Below are positions 7,014-16,520 of a stretch of 55,100 bases of DNA, piece after piece. The stretch comes from Candidatus Poribacteria bacterium. Lineage in GTDB: Bacteria > Poribacteria > WGA-4E > PCPOR2b. The number at the start of each line of letters is the position of its first letter. Position 1 is the first letter of the stretch. The translations under genes were made by a program, and so were the position numbers. A model generated the notes under the pieces. It had not been told where the DNA came from. It was given only the letters and a program-made list of their open reading frames with translations, and ran no database searches. The stretch lies in contig JAJDUM010000040.1 of the NCBI GenBank assembly GCA_022826645.1, positions 1 to 55,100 on the forward strand. Reading direction: 5' to 3'.

Positions 7014-9749
7014 ATGAACCCACCCAACTCCAAACAGACTGAAACAATCACGCTCGACGGAGAGGAGGTCACCTTCACCGAGGGGGAAACGATCTACGAA
7101 ATCTCGGAACGGCATCGGAAGGAGATTCCTACGCTCTGTTACGACCCTCGGCTCGAAGCGTTTGGTGGTTGTCGGCTCTGCGTCGTGGAAGTGGAAGGCT
7201 CCCGCAACCCGGTCGCTTCCTGCACAACGCAGGCGACGCCCGGCATGGTCGTCCGGACGGGGACCGACGAGATTGAGAAATACCGGAAGACCCTGCTGGA
7301 GATGGTGGCGTCCGAGAATCGTGAACTCGATGTCGATTCGCTGCGCGGCTATGCGTCCCAAGAACTGACCACGCTCGTCAACCGCTATGAGGCGCGTACT
7401 GGCCGATTTATCGGGGCACAGTCAGGCACGAGCAATACAGACGACAAGAACCCATTTATCCTGCGCGACTACGATCTCTGTATCTCCTGCTACCGGTGTG
7501 TCCGTGTTTGCGCTGAACAGGAGGGCGATTACGCAATCAGCGTGATGAACCGCGGCTTCCACACGCAGATTACGACTGAGTTCAACGGAGAACTGAGAGA
7601 CTCTGCCTGCACCTTCTGCGGTCAGTGTGTGCAGACCTGCCCGACCGGTGCCCTCGCCGACAAGAAGGCGATGCGTGCAGTTGATCGACCAGGCGAGATT
7701 GAGAAAACTCGCACTATCTGCCCCTACTGTGGTGTCGGCTGTTCAATCGACCTACTGACCAAGGAAGATAGGATCGTCGGCATCCACCCGGCGATGGACG
7801 GTCCCGCCAACGAGGGTGCCCTCTGCGTTAAGGGTCAGTTCGCCTTCGACTTTGTGCACCACCCCGATCGGTTGACGACCCCGCTCGTTCGGGGCGAGGA
7901 TGGCGACCTCCATGAAGCAAGTTGGGACGAGGCACTTGACCGTGCAGCCGAGGGGTTTCGGCGGGTGAACGAAAAACATGGCAGGCACAGTGTCTACGGC
8001 GTCGCCTCTGGCCGTGCACCGAGCGAGGCGGCGTATCTGATGCAGAAATTTATCCGTGTCGGTTTCGGTACAAACTACATCGACAACTGTAGCCGTGCCT
8101 GACATGCGCCAACGGTTGCCGGTCTGGCAGCCACAATTGGACGCGGCGCGATGTCGAATCCATTGGTTGACATGGAGAAACCGGACGTCATTTTCTGTAT
8201 CGGAACAAATATGACAGAATGTCACCCCGTCGCAGCGACACGGTTGAAAAAGGCAATTGCAGGTGGCGCGAAGTTAATTGTCGCAGATCCACGGCGCATC
8301 GGTCTCGCAGAGATGTCGGATCTATATCTACCGCTCCGGGTGGGTTCGGATGTAGCACTCCTGCTGGGAATGGCACATGTCATCGCCCGTGAGGGACTGA
8401 TAGACCACGATTTCATCGAAAATCGGACGACGGATAGCGACGCCTTTCTCGAACACCTTGTCGAATTCACGCCGGCGTGGGCAGAAGAGATTTCAGGGGT
8501 ACCTGCTAAGGATATTGAGACCGCTGCCAAATGGTACGGCGGCTCGGGGAAAGCGGCAATCTACTACACACTCGGCATCACTGAGCATATCTGCGGCGTC
8601 GATAACGTGCAGAGCCTTTGTAACCTCGCACTCATGACCGGCAACATCGGTCGCGAAGGGACTGGGATCAACCCGATGCGGGGTCAGAACAACATTCAGG
8701 GCGCGGGGGATAGCGGCGCGCTCCCGAACAATTATCCGGGTTTTCAGTCTGTGATGGATCCCGCGAACCAAGTGAAGTTCAGAGAACTCTACGGGAAAGA
8801 GATTGACCTTGACAAGGGGATTACGAAGGTAACAGCGCTCGATCTCTGCGGGGACGAAATCCGCGCCATGCTGATCGACGGTGAAAACACGCTACTCTCT
8901 GACCCGGATCGCGCGCATTGCGAACACGCCTTGAAGAGTCTTGATCACCTCGTCGTCATCGATATCTTCCCCACTGACACGGCGGAACTTGCTGATGTCG
9001 TTCTACCTGCGACCGCCTTCGGTGAGACGGACGGGGTCTGCGCGAACACAGAACGTCGTGTGCAGCGGGTGCGAGCAGCGGTGCCGCCGCCGGGTGAAGC
9101 CCAACCGGACTGGTGGATTATCTGCCAACTCGCCAAACGGCTCGGTTTGGCGGGGTTCGATTTTGGCGAACCGAAAGCGGTTTTCAACGAGCTATGCAGT
9201 GTCTCACCGATCTATGCAGGTCTGGATTGGGAGCGGATTGAGAACAGCGAATATCAGTGGCCCGTGCCGGACAAAGATCATCCCGGCACTCCGCGACTGC
9301 ACGAGGAGGAGTTTGTGAATGGGCGTGGCATCTTCTCAGTCGTGCGTTACCGAGATCCAGCGGAGACCATCAGCGACGATTTCCCGGTCTGGTTGACGAC
9401 CGGACGTCGGCTTCAGTCGTACCACACGCGCACACAAACCGGTCGGGCGCAGGGCATCGACTATCTGCTGTCCGAGGAAGCGCTTGAGGTGAATCCCACA
9501 GATGTTGAGGGTTGGGGACTGAGGGACGGCGGTTGGTGCGAGTTGTCGAGTGTTCGGGGCAGCGTGAAGGTGAAGGTGAAATCCACCAACCGTTCCCCAC
9601 GTGGGACGGTCTTCGCCAGTTTCAGCTTCAGCGATGTACCTGTGAATATTCTCACTGGCTCCGGTTATGACCCGATCACGGAGACCGCGGAACTGAAGGT
9701 ATGTCCGGTCCGCGTTGAACCGATCGATGCCCCAGGGCTCGAAACATAG
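7014..9749 (+). CDS. fdhF: Formate dehydrogenase alpha subunit, selenocysteine-containing
   Basis: A 911-residue molybdo- or tungsto-enzyme if the in-frame TGA at 8100-8102 is read as selenocysteine (residue 363, context NCSRA-U-HAPTVAGL). Order of domains: plant-type 2Fe-2S (Cys42, 53, 56, 70); a NuoG-like His/Cys region (about 80-125); two 4Fe-4S clusters (Cys156/159/162/166 and 199/202/205/209); a 4Fe-4S cluster of the catalytic unit (Cys236/239/243/271); the molybdopterin oxidoreductase core with the Sec ligand; and the dinucleotide-binding domain from about residue 790. This is the cytoplasmic NAD- or ferredoxin-linked FdhA layout, with no twin-arginine signal. Formate is oxidised to CO2, or CO2 reduced, depending on partners. 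No diaphorase subunit, FdhD or sel gene is in the window. Confidence 0.9.
8100..8132 (+). promoter_or_regulatory. Sec UGA codon and bacterial SECIS hairpin
   Basis: The UGA (8100-8102) is followed after 11 bases by a perfect 7-bp stem, GGUUGCC (8114-8120) with GGCAGCC (8126-8132), closing the loop GGUCU. Loop sequence and the 11-base spacing equal those I recall for the E. coli fdhF element. Both flanking reading frames are in register and the protein alignment continues without a gap, so readthrough, not termination, is expected. Confidence 0.9.
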
Positions 9750-9762
9750 TGAAAACATCCGC

Positions 9763-10078
9763 GAATCGACACGAATCGACACGAATGATTTCAAAACTCA
9801 AGACGGGCAACCACAAGGGTTGCCCCTACATGTTACGTAGGTTGGGGTGAATTGGCACCGTGAAAGCTACCACCCAAAGTAACCGCAAATGAAAAAAGCA
9901 GCCGTGAATCGACACGAATCGACACAAATGATTTCAAAGCACAAGACGGGCTACCACAGGGTTGCCCCTACACGTTACATAGGTTGGGGTGAATTGGCAC
10001 CGTGAAAGCGACCACCCAACGTAACCGCAAACGAAAAAAGCAGCCGTGCATCCACGCGAATCTTCACGAATGATTTTG
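9763..10078. repeat. Tandem 143-bp repeats, left array
   Basis: Two full units start at 9763 and 9906 with GAATCGACACGAATCGAC, and a third partial unit starts near 10048. Each unit contains a small hairpin (GGCAACC-ACAA-GGGTTGCC in the first) and ends with GCAAATGAAAAAAGCAGCCG or a close variant. No coding potential was seen. The same unit reappears after the small gene at 10113. Confidence 0.85.
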
Positions 10079-10112
10079 CATAGATCTGTGTAGTTTGGCG
10101 AAGAGAAAACCG

Positions 10113-10328
10113 ATGACGCGAACAAAACTATATTGTCTATTGACATTCTTCCTTGTAGCGACCGTCCCGTGGCTCTTCACAAAATCCCATGCAGCCCAGA
10201 TTTTCGGCTTTCCGCCGTGGGCGTTCTATAGCTTTTGCACGACAATTTTGTACGCCGTTATAGTTGCGATCTGTCTGCGCCGTTACTGGTCCGTGTCCGC
10301 AAGAGATGACGATGACCCTGAATCATAA
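10113..10328 (+). CDS. Small two-helix membrane protein, DUF3311-like symporter partner
   Basis: A 71-residue protein with two predicted membrane segments (CLLTFFLVATVPWLF and AFYSFCTTILYAVIVAICL) and a charged C-terminal tail (SARDDDDPES). The layout, with a short P-W-LF motif, a G-x-PPW turn and a second helix, resembles DUF3311-type proteins. These are commonly encoded immediately before sodium:solute symporters, as here. The ATG at 10113 is preferred over a TTG at 10095 because GAAGAG lies at ribosome-site distance. The intervening 408 bases up to the symporter hold repeats. Confidence 0.6.
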   Translation: MTRTKLYCLLTFFLVATVPWLFTKSHAAQIFGFPPWAFYSFCTTILYAVIVAICLRRYWSVSARDDDDPES

Positions 10329-10334
10329 ACATCC

Positions 10335-10530
10335 GCGAATCTACGCGAATCGGCACGAATCATATAAAAAGCATAACTCGAAGCCTTACCAAGACAGGCA
10401 ACCACAAGGGTTGCCCCTACAAGTTGTGTAGGTTGCGGTGAATTGGCACTGTGCAAGCGGCCCTCCAACGTAACCGCAAATGAAAAAAGCAGCCGCGAAT
10501 CTACGCGAATCGGCACGAATAATTATCGCA
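10335..10530. repeat. 143-bp family repeats, right array
   Basis: One full unit (about 10335-10493) and the start of another (from 10494), diverged from the left-array units but with the same GGCAACCACAAGGGTTGCCC hairpin and the same AATGAAAAAAGCAGCCG end. No gene is visible between 10329 and 10736; the last 200 bases are otherwise unremarkable. Confidence 0.8.
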
Positions 10531-10736
10531 AATTGGCGTGGGTTTTTCGGACATCAATGGATAGATTGGCTTCGCGTCCCGATACACCGAGGATCCACGT
10601 CCCGTTCCGAGGATTCCGATGCAATCGGAACAAGCGGGATTTTACGCATCACACTTCACGTTTTCTTGAGGCATAACAACTACCTATCACCAGATAAACC
10701 CTGTCTGACTAACGCTAAAGTCTGGAAACACACAAT

Positions 10737-12236
10737 ATGAACACAACAGCGCTGCTTGGCCCCGGTGGCGTCGTCTTTATGGGGATCTATTTGGCATCTC
10801 TGATTCTGGTCGGTCTCGCCGGACGATTTGCGCGGCGCGAGAATTCGATGGCGGACTTTTACCTCGGCAACCGCGGGCTCGGTCTGTTTGTCCTGTTCCT
10901 CACGCTCTATGCGACGCAATACAGTGGTCTCACTCTGATTGGATTTGTGGGCAATGTATATCGAACTGGGTACTTCTTTCTGGTGAGCGTAACCTTTTCG
11001 ATGTCGATTCTTGCCGCGTATCTGGTATATGCTCCCAAGTTCCATCGACTTTCCCGCCAACACGGCTATATCACAATCGGCGATTACATCCAGCAACGGT
11101 TTGGATCGACTACGCTAACAGCACTTTCAACGGTTATTTTCATTATCGCGCTCGGCAATTATATCCTAAGTAACCTAAAGGCAATCGGATACATCGTTGA
11201 GGCGTCAACGGGCGGGTATGTAACATTTGTCCAAGGTGTGATTGTGTTGTCGATAATCATGCTGATCTATGAGACGCTCGGCGGACTGCGAAGCGTCGCA
11301 TGGACAGACGCTATCCAAGGGGTTCTACTGTTAGCAGGGTGTATCTTTATTTTCGGCGTTATCAGCTATCAATACGGGGGACTGCCCGCCACTGCGGAGA
11401 AGCTGATGACAGCCCAACCCGCGTTCTGGGAGCCGCCGACGCTGAAAATGAAACTCACGTGGCTTAGCACATTGACAATCGTCTTTTTTGGACCGTCGAT
11501 CTACCCACACGCCACCCAGCGCATCTACGCAGCGAAGGATGAACAGACGCTGCGGCGGTCCTTCCAGATCATGGTCTTCATGCCGATTTTCACCACCTTC
11601 TTCATGTTCGTCGTCGGTCTCGTTGGCGCAGCGCAGTTTCCGGGACTCGATCGGCTCGGCAGCGAACAGGTCGCGCTGTTCCTGTTAAACGACATGGCGG
11701 AACGGCTCCCCGGCGTTCGTTTTTTACTGATCCTCTTTCTCTCCGCCGCTGTGGCCGCGATTATGTCCACGGTTGATTCCGCGCTACTTGCGGCCTCGTC
11801 TGTCTTTACGCAGGACCTGTATAAACGGAGGCGACCTACCGTATCTCAGAATCACCTGACGGTTACAGGGAAGGTTTTCTCGTGGGGACTTATGGCGGTG
11901 TTGGTTTTTCTGGCAATCCAACTCCCGCAAACGCTCTGGCGGTTGACGGAGATCAAGCTGGAGCTGCTATGCCAAGTCGCACCCGCCATCTTCCTCGGTG
12001 TCCACCTGAAATCGCTCCGCACCGATGCTGTTCTGTCTGGGTTGCTGGTGGGCACCTGCGTTGCGTTGGGTATCATGCTTGCCAACCTTGCCGGCATGGA
12101 GGTCGCAACAAAACCGCTGGGCATCCACGCCGGCGTTTGGGGATTAGCGGCGAATTTCCTGACGGTTGGCATGGTTTCAAAAGTAGTAAGCATACGTCGC
12201 CCCGACGAGATCGGGATTCAAAGCAATATGCCGTAA
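10737..12236 (+). CDS. Sodium:solute symporter family protein
   Basis: A 499-residue integral membrane protein of the SSS family (PutP/PanF-like), with about 13 hydrophobic helices. The N-terminal segment with FYLGNRGLGLFVLFLTLYATQ, the helix YETLGGLRSVAWTDAIQG and the later STVDSALLAASSVFTQDLYK are family hallmarks. The last carries the serines that help bind sodium in helix 8. Substrate cannot be read from sequence; it is likely a small organic solute. The gene follows a DUF3311-like small protein, a common pairing. The ribosome site is weak. An AAACCGAG palindrome 49 bases after the stop may act as a terminator. Confidence 0.9.
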   Translation: MNTTALLGPGGVVFMGIYLASLILVGLAGRFARRENSMADFYLGNRGLGLFVLFLTLYATQYSGLTLIGFVGNVYRTGYFFLVSVTFSMSILAAYLVYAPKFHRLSRQHGYITIGDYIQQRFGSTTLTALSTVIFIIALGNYILSNLKAIGYIVEASTGGYVTFVQGVIVLSIIMLIYETLGGLRSVAWTDAIQGVLLLAGCIFIFGVISYQYGGLPATAEKLMTAQPAFWEPPTLKMKLTWLSTLTIVFFGPSIYPHATQRIYAAKDEQTLRRSFQIMVFMPIFTTFFMFVVGLVGAAQFPGLDRLGSEQVALFLLNDMAERLPGVRFLLILFLSAAVAAIMSTVDSALLAASSVFTQDLYKRRRPTVSQNHLTVTGKVFSWGLMAVLVFLAIQLPQTLWRLTEIKLELLCQVAPAIFLGVHLKSLRTDAVLSGLLVGTCVALGIMLANLAGMEVATKPLGIHAGVWGLAANFLTVGMVSKVVSIRRPDEIGIQSNMP

Positions 12237-12284
12237 CCTCTTAAAACATTCGCTCATATAAAAAGAAAGTACAAAACACTAAGA

Positions 12285-12316
12285 GAAACCGAGTTTTTTC
12301 GGAAAAACTCGGTTTC
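12285..12316. repeat. GAAACCGAG palindrome, copy 1
   Basis: A 14-bp perfect stem (12285-12298 with 12303-12316) with a 4-base loop, shortly after the symporter stop. Related copies lie at 13873, 22282 and 51564. The similarity to copy 2 extends outward (GTTGCA...TTTCT...AACAT), so it is a mobile-type repeat that may also terminate transcription. Confidence 0.8.
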
Positions 12317-12368
12317 TGTTGCACTATTTCTTAACATAAGCTAAGTGGATAGTTGCCAAACCTGCTCG

Positions 12369-12432
12369 GCTTGGATAGACATATCCAAGCCATTTGGGGC
12401 GAGGGTTTGCAGTGGATTTGTCAATCCACTGC
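12369..12432. repeat. Double-hairpin repeat (TTGGATA / AGTGGATT family)
   Basis: Two adjacent hairpins: GCTTGGATA with TATCCAAGC (12369-12390) and GCAGTGGATT with AATCCACTGC (12409-12432). The same pair, in opposite order, occurs at 19290-19391 and, degenerate, at 20790-20815 and 49014-49074. The rest of 12237-12588 holds no gene. Confidence 0.8.
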
Positions 12433-12588
12433 GAGCAGGGAGGGATTCTCCCCCCGGTTTGCAACGGTCCCTATAACCAGCAACTTGCGTTAACATAAGC
12501 TAAAACATTTATCCACGAATCCATGCAAATCTCGCTAAATAATTCGCGAAGATTCGCGGATACCTCGCTTTAGGAGAAAACAAAAACA

Positions 12589-13656
12589 ATGGCCCCTATC
12601 AGACTGGGTTATGTAGGCTGCGGCTTCATGGCGCAGAAGGTGCATATCCCGAACTTCACCAGCCTTCCTAACTGCAGACTCGTTGGGTTAGCCGAGGTCC
12701 GCTCTGAGCTTGGTCAGCAAGTGCAGCAGTGCTGGGAGATACCTCGGCTTTATACCGATCATACCGAACTGGCAGCCGACCCAGAAATTGAAGCCGTTGC
12801 GGTGTCCGCCGACTTTGCGTTGCAGGGAGAGATTGCGAAAGATCTCCTTAGCGCGGGGAAACAGGTCTTTATGGAGAAGCCGATGGCGGTCTCAGTCGAG
12901 CAGGCTGAGTCGATTGTCGCTGCTGGGAAAGCCGCTGGCACGAAACTGATGGTCGGCTACATGAAACGGTACGACGCTGGCAACGAACTGGTCAGGTCTA
13001 AAGTGGACGAATTTCGAGCGACCGGTGAATTGGGAGGGCTGACCTACGTGAGGAATCACGGTTTTTGTGGGGAGTGGATCTGTAATCTGGACACACCGAT
13101 GGTAACGAGCGATGTCGCGAAGCCGGCTGCGCCCGCAGAAACCCCCGAATGGTTGCCGTCAGAATGGGTGCGCCCCTACTTAGGCTACCTGCAGCAGTAC
13201 ACCCACAATATCAACCTGCTGCGTTGGTTTTTGGATGCCGGGGATCAGGTGCACGTCAGACATGTGGATCTGGACGATAACGGTTACAGCGGGATTGTCA
13301 TATTTGACATGGCGGGTGTGCGGGTGACGCTTGAAACGGGCAGGGTTTCGCATTATCGGTGGGATGAGCACACGCAAATTTATTTTGAGGACGGGTGGGT
13401 GCATACATGGGCACCACCGCTTCTGTTGAAGAATACCCCCGCGGAGGTAGAGATCTATCGAGCTGGAGAGACGCAGGAGATCTCGCGCCCAATCCCGAAA
13501 CCGAACTGGACATGGGCATATCGCCGGGAAGCGGAATATTTCATCGAAAATGTTCGGAACGACACACCCTTCAGGTCGTCCGGTGAGGATACCTTGACCG
13601 ATGTGCGGTTGTTTGAAGATATTTTTCGGATGTTCTTAGACCAACGTCGAGGCTGA
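12589..13656 (+). CDS. Gfo/Idh/MocA family oxidoreductase
   Basis: A 355-residue NAD(P)-dependent sugar or inositol dehydrogenase-like protein. The N-terminal Rossmann motif is GYVGCGFMA (7-15) and the family EKP motif, with the catalytic Lys, lies near residues 104-106 (FMEKPMAVS). The C-terminal alpha/beta domain carries YLQQYTHNINLLRW, including the usual H-x2-N/D region. AGGAG lies about ten bases before the ATG. It is monocistronic, with repeats on both sides. The substrate is unknown; members oxidise or epimerise sugars, inositols and their derivatives. Confidence 0.85.
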   Translation: MAPIRLGYVGCGFMAQKVHIPNFTSLPNCRLVGLAEVRSELGQQVQQCWEIPRLYTDHTELAADPEIEAVAVSADFALQGEIAKDLLSAGKQVFMEKPMAVSVEQAESIVAAGKAAGTKLMVGYMKRYDAGNELVRSKVDEFRATGELGGLTYVRNHGFCGEWICNLDTPMVTSDVAKPAAPAETPEWLPSEWVRPYLGYLQQYTHNINLLRWFLDAGDQVHVRHVDLDDNGYSGIVIFDMAGVRVTLETGRVSHYRWDEHTQIYFEDGWVHTWAPPLLLKNTPAEVEIYRAGETQEISRPIPKPNWTWAYRREAEYFIENVRNDTPFRSSGEDTLTDVRLFEDIFRMFLDQRRG

Positions 13657-13872
13657 ACGAACGAAGCATTAAGAGTTGAGAAAAACGCTCATGCTAGAAG
13701 AAAGCGTGAAACGTAATACCCCCATAGAATCGGGAGCCACGGTCTCGTAAGCCTCCAATAGATCGGAGACAAAGATATCGGGACGTGAAACGCGAAAACC
13801 ATTTGTTTATTGATGTCGTCCGGTTAGGAAATTTGACCTACGGAGTCCAAAAAACAGTGCAACACGCCGAGA

Positions 13873-13904
13873 GAAACCGAGTTTTCAAGAAAAAACTCGG
13901 TTTC
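13873..13904. repeat. GAAACCGAG palindrome, copy 2
   Basis: GAAACCGAGTTTT and its inverted partner around a CAAGA-type loop. It lies inside the 293-base leader between the oxidoreductase and the Rieske gene, so here it cannot be explained simply as a terminator of a neighbour. Confidence 0.8.
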
Positions 13905-13949
13905 TGTTGCATCATTTCTGAACATGACCTAAGGAGAAAGGAGAGTGTT

Positions 13950-14258
13950 ATGTCATCTTTTGAGACGGTTGCGAAAACATCGGATATTCGGGAGGGACGG
14001 GGCAAGGCGTTCACCGTGAACGGGAAACGGATTGCGATTTTCAATGTTGACAACGAAAATTTCTACGCCTTAGACAACACCTGCGCACACGCACGGGGGC
14101 CCCTTGGCAGGGGACGGGTCAGGAATGGCGCGGTGGTCTGCCCGGTTCACAGCTACGCTTACGATGTTACAAACGGACGCTGCTATACGGACGAGCGGCT
14201 GCGCGTTAGATGTTACGAAGTGATTGTTGAGAACGATGAGATTAAGGTCAAGTGTTGA
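13950..14258 (+). CDS. Rieske 2Fe-2S ferredoxin-like protein
   Basis: A 102-residue single-domain Rieske protein. The cluster ligands are C-x-H (CAH near residue 44-46) and C-x2-H (CPVH near 64-67), typical of ring-hydroxylating-dioxygenase ferredoxins and NirD-like proteins. The start at 13950 is chosen for the strong AAGGAGAAAGGAG just upstream; the frame is open further upstream across a repeat, which is not protein-like. The gene ends 11 bases inside the convergent TrmJ-like gene. No oxygenase or reductase partner is adjacent, so its electron partner is unknown. Confidence 0.85.
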   Translation: MSSFETVAKTSDIREGRGKAFTVNGKRIAIFNVDNENFYALDNTCAHARGPLGRGRVRNGAVVCPVHSYAYDVTNGRCYTDERLRVRCYEVIVENDEIKVKC

Positions 14259-15129
14259 GATCGTCCTCGTCTGAGGGGTCGGTGGGAGGAGTGTCTGACC
14301 TGTCTTCAAGTTGGCGGTTGAGCCGGGTGATGTAACGGAGCGTCGTTGAGAAGATCATATCTAGGGTGGCGATGTCTCGCTCTTCCAGCCGTGTGCGCGA
14401 AAACACACGCCGCAACGATTTCAGATAGGTTTCCCAATCGTGATTGTATGGTGTAACGCCGATCTGCTGCAACAGTGCCGTGATGCGCCCGTAAAATGCT
14501 TCGATCTCGTTGACATCGGCATACTCCAGTTCCGGCGGTGGGATGTCGCCTGCGCTTGCGAGAAATACCTCGTAGGCGAAGACTTGTACCGCTTGCGCTA
14601 AATTCAGAGAGGGATTTTTCGATGCCATGGGGACGCTCGCTATCAACTGACAGTGGCTGATTTGGGAGGTGGATAGTCCAAAATCCTCACGCCCAAATAG
14701 CAGACCGACCTCCTGACCCTGTGAAACAGCGGCGATCTCCTGCGCGGCTTTTCTCGCTGAAACAGAGGGTGGCAGTCTTGGGTCTCGTCGCCGGTGGGTG
14801 GTGCCAACGAGAAACTGAATTCCGTCCAGAGCCTCCTCCAGCGTATCTACGACGCAGCAGTTCTCGATAACGTCCGTCGCACCGTGTGCCATATACCATG
14901 TCGGTTTAGCTTCAAGAAATGGGACAGGATTGACGAGATACAGTTGCGAGAGCCCCATTCCCTTGAGCGCCCGCGCTGCAGATCCGATGTTGCCTGGCTC
15001 ACGTGGTTCAAACAGGATAACGCGAATATTATTTAGGTTTGTGGGCACGTCAACCCGTATCGCCCGCTGTCGTCCAATAGGTTCAGGGGTAGGATTTTTA
15101 TCGTCTATATTGTCTTCACGTTCTGTCAT
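14248..15129 (-). CDS. tRNA/rRNA 2'-O-methyltransferase, TrmJ-like (SPOUT)
   Basis: A 293-residue SPOUT-class RNA methyltransferase. NIRVILFEPREPGNIGSAAR near residues 34-53 includes the conserved N-x-G-x2-AR motif. LFGREDFGL and the SLNLAQAVQVFAYE segment form the knotted S-adenosylmethionine site. The last 100 residues are the helical extension typical of TrmJ, which modifies position 32 of tRNA. The exact target is inferred. The gene lies 74 bases downstream of the FAD oxidoreductase on the same strand and overlaps the Rieske gene tail by 11 bases. Confidence 0.85.
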   Translation of the reverse strand: MTEREDNIDDKNPTPEPIGRQRAIRVDVPTNLNNIRVILFEPREPGNIGSAARALKGMGLSQLYLVNPVPFLEAKPTWYMAHGATDVIENCCVVDTLEEALDGIQFLVGTTHRRRDPRLPPSVSARKAAQEIAAVSQGQEVGLLFGREDFGLSTSQISHCQLIASVPMASKNPSLNLAQAVQVFAYEVFLASAGDIPPPELEYADVNEIEAFYGRITALLQQIGVTPYNHDWETYLKSLRRVFSRTRLEERDIATLDMIFSTTLRYITRLNRQLEDRSDTPPTDPSDEDDLNT

Positions 15130-15203
15130 CGCTGACCTTTTTATTCAGTTCAAGGGTTCATTGGCTCATTAGTTCATTAATAAAACTACTCACTCATCAC
15201 GTT

Positions 15204-16433
15204 TCATTCATCGGCGCGGATGCCGTAGTAGTTTGCGTAGAATTGTTCGCTCTCTCGACGCAGCCAGTCCTGATCCGCTGCTTGAGCGCAGAACCGTTGG
15301 TGGGAGAACATATCCAGATCATCGCCGGGATCTCCATCGATGATCCAGTTCGTAAGCCATCGACCGACCGCTGCGGAACCGGCGATCCCCAGCGCGGCGC
15401 AACCGGTGGCTAAGTAGAGTCGATCAATTCCCGGCACGGGACCAATTAGGTAGGCACCGTCCGGCGCAAATGTGGTCATGCCGCGTCGATACTCAGCTAT
15501 TTCAAGGTCTTGTAGAATTGGAAAGGTTGGAGCAAGGCGGTTTTGCGCTTCAGCCATGACTTCTACAGGCGGTTCAATGTCTCCCGTCCTGAAGTCGTGC
15601 GGCATCGCTTCCAGATCAATGCTGACCGGCGTCGGTTCAAAGAACCCGTAGAGGTAGCCGCCCTTGTCAGGTCTCAGATAGCAGCTGACATCGGTGACAC
15701 GCACCGCTGGATGGTGGTCGGGGATGCCGGGGGTCGGCACTGTGCGGACGCGTTGATGTCGAATCGGTTGCGCCGGCATAGTTGCTCCAAGTTTCTTGGC
15801 GAGCGCAGCGCCCCACGGTCCCGCGGTGATTACCACGTGATTTGATGCGATGAAACCGTCTTCTGTCTCAACGCCGAGGATTTCCGCATTGTGCTGACGG
15901 AAGCCTGTCACGGGTGTATTCAGTTGGATTTGGACGCCCAGATCCCTTGCGGCGGCGGCATAAGCGAGGGCGCATTGTTGGGGATCGACATATCCGTCGT
16001 TGGGAACGAAATATCCGCCCTCAACTTTGGTCACATCCAACGCGGGCGCAAGGCGAACCATCTCCGCATGAGAGACAAAGTCCGCCTCGATTCCGTTTCG
16101 GTGAGACCGTTCGATTTGACGCGCGTAGGCTTCCATCCGTTCTGGCGTGAGCGCGACCATCAAGCTCCCGGTCTGGCGCAGACCGGTATCATGTCCGGTT
16201 TCGTTTGGAAACTGGGAGAAGAGTTCGAGCGCGTATCGGATCGCATTCAGCATGGTAGCGGAGGACCGAATTTGACCGACGAGTCCTGCCGCTTGTGGTG
16301 TTGTCTCGACAGCGATTTCCTCGTTGCGCTCAAGAACAAGCACATCTTTCTGTCCTGATTTCGCTAAATGATAGGCGGTACTCAGTCCCCAAATACCACC
16401 ACCAACGATTAAAACTTCTGTATGTTGTGCCAT
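15204..16433 (-). CDS. FAD-dependent amino-acid/sarcosine oxidase-like protein
   Basis: A 409-residue DAO-fold flavoprotein. The dinucleotide motif GGGIWG lies at 11-16 (VLIVGGGIWGLSTAYHLA), followed by the ER of LVLERNEE. The closing glycine-rich segment (GCAALGIAGSAAVGRWLTNWI) completes the FAD site. It resembles sarcosine oxidase or dimethylglycine dehydrogenase flavin subunits; the substrate is most likely a secondary or tertiary amine, but this cannot be proved. AAGGAAAG precedes the ATG at 16433. It diverges from the nitroreductase gene across 87 bases. Confidence 0.8.
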   Translation of the reverse strand: MAQHTEVLIVGGGIWGLSTAYHLAKSGQKDVLVLERNEEIAVETTPQAAGLVGQIRSSATMLNAIRYALELFSQFPNETGHDTGLRQTGSLMVALTPERMEAYARQIERSHRNGIEADFVSHAEMVRLAPALDVTKVEGGYFVPNDGYVDPQQCALAYAAAARDLGVQIQLNTPVTGFRQHNAEILGVETEDGFIASNHVVITAGPWGAALAKKLGATMPAQPIRHQRVRTVPTPGIPDHHPAVRVTDVSCYLRPDKGGYLYGFFEPTPVSIDLEAMPHDFRTGDIEPPVEVMAEAQNRLAPTFPILQDLEIAEYRRGMTTFAPDGAYLIGPVPGIDRLYLATGCAALGIAGSAAVGRWLTNWIIDGDPGDDLDMFSHQRFCAQAADQDWLRRESEQFYANYYGIRADE

Positions 16434-16520
16434 TTTCTTTCCTTAAATGTAATGCGTAAAACGTAAGGGGTTGGATCCGCAGCTACGCTGATATATTACG
16501 CCTTGTGTTAGGAGATCCCT

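Noticed and set aside
7014..8102. Formate dehydrogenase as two genes or a pseudogene because of the TGA at 8100
   Set aside because: The frame, alignment and SECIS hairpin all continue across the TGA at the position where Sec or Cys is the metal ligand.
9763..10530. CRISPR or telomere-like array
   Set aside because: The period is 143 bp with conserved interiors; there are no unique spacers.
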